From: CAYPGJ01 sp964638515
GTDB lineage: Bacteria > Planctomycetota > Phycisphaerae > Phycisphaerales > UBA1924
NCBI GenBank assembly: GCA_964638515.1
Contig: CAZWZL010000003.1
Span: 1-64,000, forward strand
Direction: 5' to 3'
Length of the DNA stretch: 64,000 nt
Shown here: piece by piece, positions 48,876-57,433 of the stretch
How the letters are laid out: the number at the start of each line of letters is the position of its first letter
Numbering within the stretch: the first letter of the stretch is position 1
Position numbers and translations under genes: made by a program
Notes under the pieces: model-generated
What the model saw: only the letters and a program-made list of their open reading frames with translations
The model's database searches: none
What the model was told of the DNA's origin: nothing

Positions 48876-50291
48876 GTGCGCGGAACCACAGCGAGCGGCG
48901 TTTGGCGGGTGGAATCCCGGGTTCGTGAGGCGGTGACGAGCGCCCGATGGAAGCGTTACCTGCAGCCCGGAGAAACGATGCGCTACGACGCCGGCACGCT
49001 CGACGTGGTGGCTCCCAGCGCCTGGGTCGCGGATTATCTTCAGCGCCAGTTCGGTGAGGACATGCGTCGCGCGGCGCGGGAAGCCTCGGGGGACGCCGAG
49101 GTGCGTGTGTGCTTCCGCGTCGCTGAAGGCGGCGAGCAGAATTGTTGCGATGCCTCAGGCGAAGAGAGCGCGTCGGAATCGCCGACGCCCGCCGCCTCCG
49201 CACGCGTCGCTCGCGTTCGCGCGCGGTCCGAGGCGTGGCGCCGATTGGAGGAGTTCGAAGTCGGCGAGTCGAATCGATTAGCGTACGAGATCGCGCGGCG
49301 AGTGGCGTCGGGTGAAGCCTTGGTCGGCGTGAGCCCGGTGTTCTTTCACGGCTCGTGCGGGGTGGGCAAGACGCATCTGTTGCAGGGCATCGCGCAGCAC
49401 CGTCGAGACGCCGGCGCGGGCTCGCGCGTGCGCTACACGACGGGCGAGGCGTTCACCAACGGGTTCGTGCAGGCGATCCAGGGAAATCGGCTGGATTCAT
49501 TCCGACGCGCGCACCGGGAGATCGACCTGCTGTGCGTCGACGACGTGCACTTTCTCGCGAATAAGACGGCGACGCAGACCGAGCTGCTGCACACCCTCGA
49601 CGCGGCGCTCTCGGGCGGCGCGACGGTGGCGCTCGCGTCGGACGGCCACCCGCGCGAGATCGAGCGGTTTGCCGAGCGGCTGGTGTCGCGGTTCCTCGGG
49701 GGCATGGTGGTCCGTGTGGAGACCCCGGACGAAGCGACGCGCGAGCGGATCGCGAGTCGTCTCGCGGAGCGTCGCGGGCTGGCGCTCGAGCCGGGCGCCG
49801 CTCGATTGATCGTGGAGCGCTCGGGAGTGTCGGTGCGCGAGCTGGAGGGCGCGGTAGCGCGGGTGGAAGCGATCCACCGGCTGCTCGGCAGCGGCGTGGG
49901 CGCGATTGGCTCGATCAGCGTGGAGCGCGCCCTGGGCGGCGGAGCGCCGGCTCGCGTGCGTCGACCGGTGAGCGTTCGGGACATCGCCGCGCGGGTGTGC
50001 GCTCGACTGGGCGTGCCTCCCGAGGACGTCTTCGGTCGGAGCAAGCACCGACGCGTTGTGCTCGCCCGCTCGCTGACGGCGTATCTCGCCCGTCAGCTCA
50101 CGACCCGGTCATTCCCCGAGATTGCGCGCGAGCTGAACCGCCCGAACCACTCCACGGTCGTCACGGCCGTGGGCCGATACGGAACGCAGATCGAGCGGGA
50201 AGAAACGGTGGATGGCGGCGAGTTGGGCGTCATCAGCGCCCGGTCGCTCAGTGACACGCTCAAGCGCGAGGTGCTCGCCAACGCGGGTTAG
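48876..50291 (+). CDS. dnaA: Chromosomal replication initiator DnaA
   Basis: Initiator ATPase that binds and melts the origin, 471 residues. Domain I (about 8-70, ASGVWRVESRVREAVTSARW), a charged linker, the AAA+ domain III with Walker A GSCGVGKT (159-166) and Walker B LLCVDD (218-223), and domain IV with the DnaA signature SFPEIARELNRPNHSTV (near 412-428), which binds DnaA boxes. A GTG start at 48876 has AAGGAG six bases upstream. The rpmH/rnpA and dnaN/recF/gyrB genes that usually flank dnaA are not here. Confidence 0.93.
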   Translation: MRGTTASGVWRVESRVREAVTSARWKRYLQPGETMRYDAGTLDVVAPSAWVADYLQRQFGEDMRRAAREASGDAEVRVCFRVAEGGEQNCCDASGEESASESPTPAASARVARVRARSEAWRRLEEFEVGESNRLAYEIARRVASGEALVGVSPVFFHGSCGVGKTHLLQGIAQHRRDAGAGSRVRYTTGEAFTNGFVQAIQGNRLDSFRRAHREIDLLCVDDVHFLANKTATQTELLHTLDAALSGGATVALASDGHPREIERFAERLVSRFLGGMVVRVETPDEATRERIASRLAERRGLALEPGAARLIVERSGVSVRELEGAVARVEAIHRLLGSGVGAIGSISVERALGGGAPARVRRPVSVRDIAARVCARLGVPPEDVFGRSKHRRVVLARSLTAYLARQLTTRSFPEIARELNRPNHSTVVTAVGRYGTQIEREETVDGGELGVISARSLSDTLKREVLANAG

Positions 50292-50312
50292 CGCTCCTTG
50301 CCAGCTCCTCCG

Positions 50313-50359
50313 CGGCCGTCGCTTCGATAGGACGTCGGGGCGGCGGCCGTTGTCTTTTT
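50313..50359 (+). terminator. Terminator of dnaA
   Basis: A 10-bp stem with one wobble (50313-50322 with 50340-50349), a 17-base loop and TTGTCTTTTT. Confidence 0.6.
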
Positions 50360-50422
50360 GGAGGTTCGGGAAGCGGGCGGGATGTCGAGCGGCTCGCGTC
50401 GCGAAGCGGATACAGTGTCAGC

Positions 50423-51910
50423 GTGAATCCCCGAATCCAACGCGTGTTTGTGGCGGCCCTTGCGGCGCTGACGCTTCTGATCGCACCGAACGCCCGAGCG
50501 GACGCCAAAGCGCTCACGCAGTGGCTTCGTTCGCAGATGTGGGGTTCCGGGGTGGTGGACGATCTCTCGCTCTTCGCGCTGCGGGAGCTTCGCGACGCCC
50601 GCCTGCGACCGTTGTTCGCGGCGCAGGCCACGGGCGACGACGTCGGCAGGCGGATGATCGGCATGCTCGCGCTGGCCGAGATGGAAACCCCGCGCCGGCT
50701 CGACCTGCTGCTGCTGAAACACGCGACCAGCGAGGGCGAGCGGCTTGAGTTGGTTCGGCAGGGCGCGGACCGCGGCCTGCTTTCCGTCGAGGACGAGCGC
50801 GTGCTCTCGGAGGGGGAGAGCGGCGTCGGCGTCGAGGTGTGGGCGTTGCTCCGGAGCGCGGGGCGAGGCGAGCCCGTCGATGCGGCACGAGCCGAGAAGC
50901 TGGCCGCGGAGTCTTCCGACGCGCTGTCCGGAGCGGGGGCGCTTCTGCTTCTCGCCGCCGGCGAGCGCGCCAAGGGAGACGCCGCGCTGAGCGCGATGCT
51001 CCCGGTTCGTTCCGATGCGGGACGCGCGCGGGTGGCCGACCTGCTCCGCACCGCGGCCCGGAACAACATCGAGCCCGCGAGTGGGTTCGCGCAGCGCGTG
51101 CTCGAAGCCTCGGAAGACGACGCGGCGCTCGCGGCGGAAGCGGTCGGCGCGCTGCTCGCGCTTCGTCCGGATCGCGGCGTCAAGGAGTGGAGCAGGCTCT
51201 ACGACGGCGCCGCCAAGGACCTCGCCGGACGCATCCGGCTCGGGCTCATCGCGCTCGAGCGGACCGATGTGGACCACGAAGCGGTGACGAAGCGCCTGCT
51301 CGCGGAATCCTCGAGTTCGCTGCTGCGGTCCATGGGCGGCGTGATTCGTGCTCGGGGCGGAGAGGGCATGGGCGCCGCCCTCGCCGGGCTCGCACGGGAG
51401 CGGCACGGCCCGAGCCTCGCCTGGCTCATGCATCAGGCGGACCGTTCCGCCGGCGCCGCGTGGATTGAATCTCTTGCGGCCACGGCGGCATTGGACACGG
51501 GCAGTGAGCGGCTCAGCCCGGCGCTGCAGGAGTTGTGCGTTCGAGCCGCGGCCTCGCTCTTCGAGCGTTCGCCCGAGCGCGCCATGGCTTCGCTGGAGGA
51601 AGCTCTTGGAGCCGGAGAATCCCGCCGCGTGCAGACGATGCTTCTGGGAGCGTTGCGGGGCGGGACTGGCTCAGGGGGCGCGGGGGATAGGACGGAGGGC
51701 TGGCCCGATACGGAATCGGAAGCACTGGCCGCGATCCTGCGGGCTCGAGATGCCGGAGCGCCCGACGCCGCCCTTGCCGAGCGGCTGGAGCGGATCGCGT
51801 TCGGGTGGGGCGGTGTGTCGAGAGGCCGGCGAGTGCAGGCCGCGTGGCTGGCCCTGGTGCACTTGGGGCGGGAGCGTGGCGCGTTGACGGAGCTGCTCAC
51901 GCGTCAGTGA
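50423..51910 (+). CDS. Exported alpha-helical repeat protein, unknown function
   Basis: A 495-residue protein with a signal peptide (about residues 8-27, VFVAALAALTLLIAPNARAD) and a mature part of continuous, Ala/Leu/Glu/Arg-rich helices resembling HEAT-type repeats (AAEAVGALLALRPDRGVKEW, SSLLRSMGGVIRARGGE). No motifs suggest catalysis. The start codon is GTG at 50423. It follows dnaA after a terminator. Confidence 0.7.
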   Translation: MNPRIQRVFVAALAALTLLIAPNARADAKALTQWLRSQMWGSGVVDDLSLFALRELRDARLRPLFAAQATGDDVGRRMIGMLALAEMETPRRLDLLLLKHATSEGERLELVRQGADRGLLSVEDERVLSEGESGVGVEVWALLRSAGRGEPVDAARAEKLAAESSDALSGAGALLLLAAGERAKGDAALSAMLPVRSDAGRARVADLLRTAARNNIEPASGFAQRVLEASEDDAALAAEAVGALLALRPDRGVKEWSRLYDGAAKDLAGRIRLGLIALERTDVDHEAVTKRLLAESSSSLLRSMGGVIRARGGEGMGAALAGLARERHGPSLAWLMHQADRSAGAAWIESLAATAALDTGSERLSPALQELCVRAAASLFERSPERAMASLEEALGAGESRRVQTMLLGALRGGTGSGGAGDRTEGWPDTESEALAAILRARDAGAPDAALAERLERIAFGWGGVSRGRRVQAAWLALVHLGRERGALTELLTRQ

Positions 51911-52021
51911 TCGGGCAAGGGGTGTGGGGTGGCGGGCGCATCGGACCGATAAGGTGGGACGGCGGTCGACGGCGCGGGTGCGCCGGAGGTCACGTCGGCG
52001 GTCGAGGACGGAGCGAGCACC

Positions 52022-53170
52022 TTGGAGATCCCTCTCAGTCATCCGGACATCACGGACCTTGAAGTAGAGCGGGTGACGAGGGTGCTGCGCTCGGGCCGGC
52101 TCTCCATCGGGCCGGTCGTGGAGGAGTTCGAGGCGCAGGTGGCCCGCGCCACGGGTCGGCGGCACGCGGTGGCCTGCTCGAGCGGCACGGCCGGCCTGCA
52201 CAGGGTGCTCGCCGGGATGGGGATCGGTCCGGGCGACGTGGTCATCACCACGCCGTTCTCATTCATCGCTTCATCGAATTGCATCCTGTTCGTGGGCGCG
52301 ACGCCCGTGTTCGTGGACATCGATCCGGCCTCGCTGAACATGTCGCCGAAGGCTGTGGAGGCGGCCATCACGCCGCGGACCCGCGCGATCCTGGCGGTCG
52401 AGGCGTTCGGCAATCCGACGCACATGGATGAGTACCGGCGGATCGCGGCTCGCCACGAGATCCCGCTCATCGAGGACTGCTGTGAGGGGCTTGGCACGAC
52501 GTGGCGGGACCGCCCGGTGGGGAGTTTCGGACGCGCGGGAGTCTTCGGTTTCTATCCCAACAAGCAGATCACCACGGGTGAGGGCGGCATGGTGATCACG
52601 GATGACGACCGGCTCGCGGACGTGTGCCGATCGCTCCGGAATCAGGGAAGGGCCATCAACCCGACCGGCTCCACGGGCGCATGGCTCGCGCACGAGCGGC
52701 TCGGCTACAACTTTCGGATGCCGGAGATCAATGCCGCTCTGGGGACGGCGCAGATGGCGCGGCTGGACCAAATCGTCAGCATGCGTCAGCGGGTGGCGGA
52801 CCGCTATCTGCGCCGGCTCATGGACCACCACGATCTCATCCTGCCGAACGTGTGCGAAGAAACTCGCATGTCGTGGTTCGTCTTCGTCGTGCGGCTCACG
52901 GATCGGTACACGGAGAACGAGCGTGACCGGGTCATCGCCGGGATGCGCCGTCACGAGGTGGGAAGCTCCAACTACTTCCCCTGCATCCACCTGCAGCCGT
53001 TCTATCGCGAGCGGTTCGGATTCAAGCCGGGCGCGTTCCCGATCGCGGAGCGCATCTCCGCCCGCACGATCGCGCTCCCGTTCTATAACCGGCTCAGCGA
53101 GACCGACCAGGACCACGTCATCCGAACCCTCGACCTGATGCTCTCGCGCGAGAACCTCTCGCGATCGTGA
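52022..53170 (+). CDS. DegT/DnrJ/EryC1/StrS-family aminotransferase
   Basis: PLP-dependent sugar aminotransferase family, 382 residues. The cofactor lysine is K181 in GFYPNKQITTGEGG, the PLP-binding Asp is D152 (LIEDCCEG), and SSGTAGLH binds the phosphate. Such enzymes make amino sugars for polysaccharide or antibiotic synthesis from a nucleotide sugar. TTG at 52022 is the likely start; GGAG lies about eight bases before it and no better start is available. No sugar-pathway neighbours are in the window. Confidence 0.9.
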   Translation: MEIPLSHPDITDLEVERVTRVLRSGRLSIGPVVEEFEAQVARATGRRHAVACSSGTAGLHRVLAGMGIGPGDVVITTPFSFIASSNCILFVGATPVFVDIDPASLNMSPKAVEAAITPRTRAILAVEAFGNPTHMDEYRRIAARHEIPLIEDCCEGLGTTWRDRPVGSFGRAGVFGFYPNKQITTGEGGMVITDDDRLADVCRSLRNQGRAINPTGSTGAWLAHERLGYNFRMPEINAALGTAQMARLDQIVSMRQRVADRYLRRLMDHHDLILPNVCEETRMSWFVFVVRLTDRYTENERDRVIAGMRRHEVGSSNYFPCIHLQPFYRERFGFKPGAFPIAERISARTIALPFYNRLSETDQDHVIRTLDLMLSRENLSRS

Positions 53171-53172
53171 GA

Positions 53173-54090
53173 TCAGGGCTGCGCCGGCGGCACGATCGGC
53201 CATTCGGGATCGGGCAGGAACGTGTAGTCAGGCGTCGTGTTCTGGTTTCTCCGCACGTCCGGATCCGTCAGATCAGGCGCGGGCACGGGCAGGCGCAATC
53301 CCACATGCAGATCGACGAACAGCAGGTTCGCGCTGATGCCCTTGAAGTGCCACTCGGCCTTGCGGTCGCCGCCTTGATTGTAGTTGTAGATCGGCTGATC
53401 ACCGATGACCCACGTGAGCGCGGGCGTGCGGATCTCGGGCATGCGCCCGTCGCGGGCGCGCGAGCCGTTCTCAAAGACCGGCACGAGTGTTGGGATCTCC
53501 GGAGCCTGCGGGCTCGGCGCGAGGGGGTCGAGGGCGTGATCGTTGAGCACGTAGGAAGCGCCGAGCAGCTCGTACGCAGAGTCCTTCGCATCCTCCGAGC
53601 CCGGCGGGAGAAGACTCTGGAGGATCGGATCGGAAATACCGGCGTCGGCAGGGCAACGCATCACGGGGATGGCGTACTTCTCGTCCCCGTGAAGGCCCAC
53701 CTGCGACTCATCGGTCGGCGCATCTCTCGCGCCGAGATAGGCGTTGAGCGGCCGACGCTCGCCGCCGATCTCATCGATGCCGTAAAAAGGCAGGTCGCCC
53801 GTGACGCCCGCGAACAACTGCCCCACATGGATCGCGTTTGGAGAGGGCGCGACGATCGTCACCGGCGACTGCGGCTGATCGATCCACACCTGCGGCAGAC
53901 GTTCGTCCGAGTCGTTCAGGAATGCGCGGAGCGCGGCGCCCTGCGACTTCAGATTCGCCCCGCACACTGCGGCCTGCGACGATCGGCGAGCTGAACTCAG
54001 CGTGGGGAGCAGGATGGCGACCAGGATCCCAATGATCGCGATGACGACGAGCAGCTCGACAACCGTGAAGGCGTAGCGGGACTTGGGCAA
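53173..54090 (-). CDS. Prepilin-type (type II secretion pseudopilin-like) protein
   Basis: A 305-residue protein with a short leader and prepilin methylation motif, PKSRYAFTVVELLVVIAIIG, followed by a long hydrophobic N-terminal helix, as in the DUF1559-like pseudopilins common in Planctomycetota. Cleavage would fall between Ala and Phe, rather than the usual Gly and Phe. A TTG start at 54090 has GGAG seven bases upstream; a GTG at 54144 would add 18 residues before the leader. The C-terminal part has FVDLHVG and a set of Pro-rich turns typical of the family. It converges with the DegT gene. Confidence 0.85.
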   Translation of the reverse strand: MPKSRYAFTVVELLVVIAIIGILVAILLPTLSSARRSSQAAVCGANLKSQGAALRAFLNDSDERLPQVWIDQPQSPVTIVAPSPNAIHVGQLFAGVTGDLPFYGIDEIGGERRPLNAYLGARDAPTDESQVGLHGDEKYAIPVMRCPADAGISDPILQSLLPPGSEDAKDSAYELLGASYVLNDHALDPLAPSPQAPEIPTLVPVFENGSRARDGRMPEIRTPALTWVIGDQPIYNYNQGGDRKAEWHFKGISANLLFVDLHVGLRLPVPAPDLTDPDVRRNQNTTPDYTFLPDPEWPIVPPAQP

Positions 54091-54184
54091 CGGGTGGCTC
54101 CAGGAAAAGTAAGGACGGCGGACGACGCGTGAGCGCGCGGCCACGACTCTCGTAAAGAGCCGGGACGCTGATGGTAGGGGGAAG

Positions 54185-54267
54185 TGGGGGCGGCTGGATT
54201 CGAACCAGCGAAGGCGTTAGCCAACAGATTTACAGTCTGTCCCCTTTGTCCACTCGGGCACACCCCC
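54185..54267 (-). tRNA. tRNA-Tyr (GTA anticodon)
   Basis: An 83-base class II tRNA on the minus strand: acceptor GGGGGTG with CGCCCCC (one G-U pair), anticodon loop CTGTAAA with GTA, and a long variable arm as in bacterial tRNA-Tyr. Discriminator A. Confidence 0.94.
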
Positions 54268-54336
54268 GCCGGAAAAGGACGCAGAGCATAGGGGAGGAGC
54301 CCCGGACCTTCAACACGCGCGGGTCTGCAGCCCAAG

Positions 54337-54409
54337 AGCCGCCGACAGGAGTCGAACCTGCAACCTGAGCTTTACAAAAGCTCTGCTCTGCCAATTGAGC
54401 TACGGCGGC
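54337..54409 (-). tRNA. tRNA-Thr (TGT anticodon)
   Basis: A 73-base tRNA: acceptor GCCGCCG with CGGCGGC, anticodon stem GAGCT/AGCTC around loop TTTGTAA with anticodon TGT, discriminator T. It lies 69 bases upstream of tRNA-Tyr on the same strand, so the two may be cotranscribed. Confidence 0.94.
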
Positions 54410-54448
54410 GATTTTGGATCAGGATAGCACCAGCCGACCGTCGCGCGA

Positions 54449-55399
54449 TCAGGGCTCGGACGGCGCGGCCCCGGCGATCACCGGAGGAGCCAGGCTCGCC
54501 CAGCGGGACGCTGGACCCAGCGCTCGCTCGGCGATCACGAGCGGATCGGCTCCGGCCGGAGCGTCTCGGAACGCCTCGAGGCACGCTGCGAGACGTCCCG
54601 GTTCGCGCGCACGCAGCGTGGCGACAAGCGTTCGGCTCTGGTCGTACAGATCGTGCAGGTCCGAACGAAGCACCCTTCCCGAGCACCCCAGCGCAAGCAG
54701 GTCGCGCGACGGTGGAGCGGAGTGCTCCGACGCGTGCTCCGGCCCCAGAATCTCGTCGACGAACGCCTCGGCAAGGCCCTCGGTCAGCCAGAGGGGGTAC
54801 TCGGATTCACGATGCTGCAGCCCGGAGTTGAAGGAGAGCAGGTGAGCCACTTCGTGCATGGCCTTGCGAGCCGTGGCGCGACGGGCGTCCGCCAGCACCG
54901 CGCTCCGCAGCGCCATCCCGGAATGATCCTCAGGGCAGCGGGCCAGCAGCGCGCGAAACTCGGGGCTGTCCGCGTCGTCGTAGAGCACCACCCGGTTCGA
55001 CACGGCGGCGTAATAGCCTCCCATCCATGAAGCGTCGATGGAGTCCGCATCGCGAGCAAAAGTCAGGAAGTCCTCGTGGCGCGAGAAGAGAAACACGTCG
55101 AGCGAGCCCGACGGCCTTCGTAACGCCATGCCCAACGGTGCGACCCACTCCACGAATTCCCGCTCACAACGCAATATGGCCTCGCGCACCAGCCCGATGA
55201 CGTCGGGGGAAGCGTCGGTGTGAAGACGGATTCCCGAGACTTCGATCTGGCGAAACCCGGCGGGAACGGCCGGCGCGGCCGAGATCCTCGCGGCCATGGC
55301 CGCCGGAGGATGCCAGGGGGCCCAGCACACCACGGCCAGCAAAACGACCGCGAACCCGATCCGGGCTTTCAAGGGCCGTGCTCTCTCGCCTCCCAGCAC
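54449..55399 (-). CDS. DUF1570-like putative zinc metalloprotease
   Basis: A protein of about 316 residues. A hydrophobic segment near the N-terminus (RIGFAVVLLAVVCWAPW) indicates export. The gluzincin motif HEVAH appears in KAMHEVAHLLSFNSG and a downstream WLTEGLAEAFVDE provides the usual third-ligand glutamate, as in the DUF1570 family. The start is uncertain: no strong ribosome-binding site precedes GTG 55399, TTG 55372 or TTG 55429. I chose GTG because it gives a normal signal-peptide length. Confidence 0.75.
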   Translation of the reverse strand: MLGGERARPLKARIGFAVVLLAVVCWAPWHPPAAMAARISAAPAVPAGFRQIEVSGIRLHTDASPDVIGLVREAILRCEREFVEWVAPLGMALRRPSGSLDVFLFSRHEDFLTFARDADSIDASWMGGYYAAVSNRVVLYDDADSPEFRALLARCPEDHSGMALRSAVLADARRATARKAMHEVAHLLSFNSGLQHRESEYPLWLTEGLAEAFVDEILGPEHASEHSAPPSRDLLALGCSGRVLRSDLHDLYDQSRTLVATLRAREPGRLAACLEAFRDAPAGADPLVIAERALGPASRWASLAPPVIAGAAPSEP

Positions 55400-55514
55400 G
55401 AAATCTGGGATCGGCCCGCTCCCGCGCAAAGTGTGGCGCCGCGGGTGGTTTCACCGACGCCCGGGCCGGAACGTTCCGTGCGGACGTTGCGGCCCCCACG
55501 GACGGCATAGCCGG

Positions 55515-55540
55515 GACCGGCGGAACCGGACACGCCGGTC
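55515..55540. promoter_or_regulatory. Inverted repeat upstream of the metal-efflux locus
   Basis: GACCGGCG (55515-55522) and CGCCGGTC (55533-55540), 8-bp perfect arms with a 10-base spacer, between the divergent metalloprotease and Cys-rich genes. It could be an operator for a metal-responsive regulator or simply a GC-rich chance palindrome. No CueR- or CsoR-type site was recognised. Confidence 0.25.
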
Positions 55541-55605
55541 GGGAGTACCATGGGCTGGTCAAGTCGTCGGCTCCTTGGGCCGAAAACGTCGTGGCGGAAA
55601 CTCCC

Positions 55606-55992
55606 ATGCTCTGGCGCATCGCCATCCTTGCAAGCCTCATCATGCAGCCCCTGTTGGGTCTGGGTGGCCCGGCCCGCACGGATGCATTGAATTGCGCGGA
55701 GCAATTCGCGGTAAATCAAGCCCCGGCGTGTTGCGCTCCCCAAATTGCGGAGAGCTGCTGCCCGACGCTGGACATGTCGCCCACCGACTGTGGGTGCATC
55801 GCTCCCAGCCGGCCACCGCCCGAGCCGACGAAGGTCGTTCGTGTGGTGGAGCGCACCGAGGCGATTGTTCCTTCCGCGGCGCCCACAGCCGTGTGGATCT
55901 CGGTCCGCACGTGGGGGTCCATCGGCGACACGCTGCCGCAAACAGGCAGGGCGAAGCCGGCGCTCGATCGACTGTGTGTCTGGTTGACCTGA
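55606..55992 (+). CDS. Small Cys-rich exported protein before the efflux genes
   Basis: A 128-residue protein with an N-terminal hydrophobic segment (MLWRIAILASLIMQPLLGLGG). Seven cysteines are clustered in residues 30-64 (C30, C42, C43, C51, C52, C62, C64, as ACCAP, ESCCP, DCGC), then a Pro-rich stretch. This density of cysteines beside copper-efflux genes suggests metal binding or redox sensing, an inference from position. The start ATG at 55606 is 116 bases upstream of the outer-membrane gene. Confidence 0.65.
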   Translation: MLWRIAILASLIMQPLLGLGGPARTDALNCAEQFAVNQAPACCAPQIAESCCPTLDMSPTDCGCIAPSRPPPEPTKVVRVVERTEAIVPSAAPTAVWISVRTWGSIGDTLPQTGRAKPALDRLCVWLT

Positions 55993-56107
55993 CGTCGGGC
56001 TTCCGAGCCCTCGGTGCGCGCCGAGGGTGAAGGACATCGTGGCGCCTTGCGCGGTGGATGCTGCGCGGCGCCGATCGATCTCTCCAACTCCACCGACAGA
56101 CGGACAC

Positions 56108-57433
56108 ATGGCAATGACGAGGCGCAGATGGTCTTGGCCCGCGCTGATGGCAGCAGCGGCTTTGAGCGCTCCCGCGCTCACGCAGTCCGCCGATACTCCC
56201 GAGCCGGCCCGCAGCGTGGCCATGCCAACCGTTCACGCGGGCAGCACGCTCGACGAGCTGGTCCGGTTCGCGTGGACGAACAGCCCTGAAGTGCGCGCCG
56301 CGGAGCAACGCTGGCGCGCGGCGCAGGCCCGTCCCGATCAGGACGCGGCGCTCGCCGACCCAGTCATCGACTACATGCTGGACTTCGACGACTCGAAGAT
56401 CCACGAGCAGGAAATCACGCTCATGCAGAGCCTCCCCTGGCCCGGCAAGCTCGATCGACGGCGCGACGCCGCGACGCACGCCGCCTCAGGGGAAGAACAG
56501 CGCCTCGAGGCCGTTCGTCAGGCCGTTCGCCAGCGCGTAGCCGACGCGTATTTCGAGTTGGCCTATCTGGCCCGCGCGATCGTCATCACCCGCGAGGCCA
56601 CCGGCTACCTGCGACAGGCCGAGCAGGCCGCCCGCGCGCAGTACCTCACCAAGCCGGAGAACGCCTACGCCGAGGTGCTGACAGCGCAAGTGGAGTTCGC
56701 GCGCCTCGAGAACGACCTGGCCACGCTCGAGGCTCGAATCGCGCCCGTGCGCGCCCGCCTCAACGCCGCGCTCGGACGACCCGCCGCATCCCCGGCCGCC
56801 GACAACGCCTCCACCCCCGACTCGGTGCTCAGCCTGGAAGACGAGCAGGTTCTCGCTCGCGTCCGCGACAAGAGCCCGTCGCTTGCCGCGTTCGCCGCCG
56901 ACATCGCCGCGCGGCAGGCCTCCGAGAGGGCCGCCCGCCTGGAAGCGTTGCCCGAGTTCGCCCTCGGCGTCGGCGGTGACGTCGCGGAAGAGACCGTGAT
57001 CCTGAAGGCCGCGATCTCCATCCCGCTCTGGAGCGGCAAGAACAAAGCCCGCGTCCGGGAAGCCGTGGCGAACCGACTCTTGGCCGCGCACGAGCGCGAA
57101 GCCGCCGCGAACGATCTTGAGGCCACAGCGAGCCGGCTCCTCTTCGAGCATCGGGACGCGGATCGGCAGGCGCGCCTGCTGGAGTCCATCATCATTCCCA
57201 AGGCCGACGAAGCCGTGCGCTCAACGCTCGCCTGCTGCGGCGCCGGCACGGCCTCGTTGCTCGAATCCCTCGACACGCAGCGCACGCTGCTCACCATGCA
57301 GCTGGAGCATGAGCGCGCCCGCGCGAATCGCGCCCAAGCCCTCGTCGCGCTCGAAGCGATCGTTGGAGAGCCGCTCCCCACGCTGCCCCATCCCGCCCCA
57401 ACTCCCTCGACTCCCCATGGAGCCCATCCATGA
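56108..57433 (+). CDS. TolC-family outer membrane channel of metal-efflux system
   Basis: A 441-residue outer-membrane efflux protein with a signal peptide (about 7-27, LMAAAALSAPALTQSAD). The long Ala/Arg/Glu-rich helical hairpins of the OEP family are visible, as are DPVIDYMLDFDD, LPWPGKLDRRRD and the second OEP half starting near ALPEFALGVGGD. It partners the adaptor and RND pump that follow with ATGA overlaps, forming a CusC-type channel. ATG at 56108 or six bases later. Confidence 0.9.
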   Translation: MAMTRRRWSWPALMAAAALSAPALTQSADTPEPARSVAMPTVHAGSTLDELVRFAWTNSPEVRAAEQRWRAAQARPDQDAALADPVIDYMLDFDDSKIHEQEITLMQSLPWPGKLDRRRDAATHAASGEEQRLEAVRQAVRQRVADAYFELAYLARAIVITREATGYLRQAEQAARAQYLTKPENAYAEVLTAQVEFARLENDLATLEARIAPVRARLNAALGRPAASPAADNASTPDSVLSLEDEQVLARVRDKSPSLAAFAADIAARQASERAARLEALPEFALGVGGDVAEETVILKAAISIPLWSGKNKARVREAVANRLLAAHEREAAANDLEATASRLLFEHRDADRQARLLESIIIPKADEAVRSTLACCGAGTASLLESLDTQRTLLTMQLEHERARANRAQALVALEAIVGEPLPTLPHPAPTPSTPHGAHP

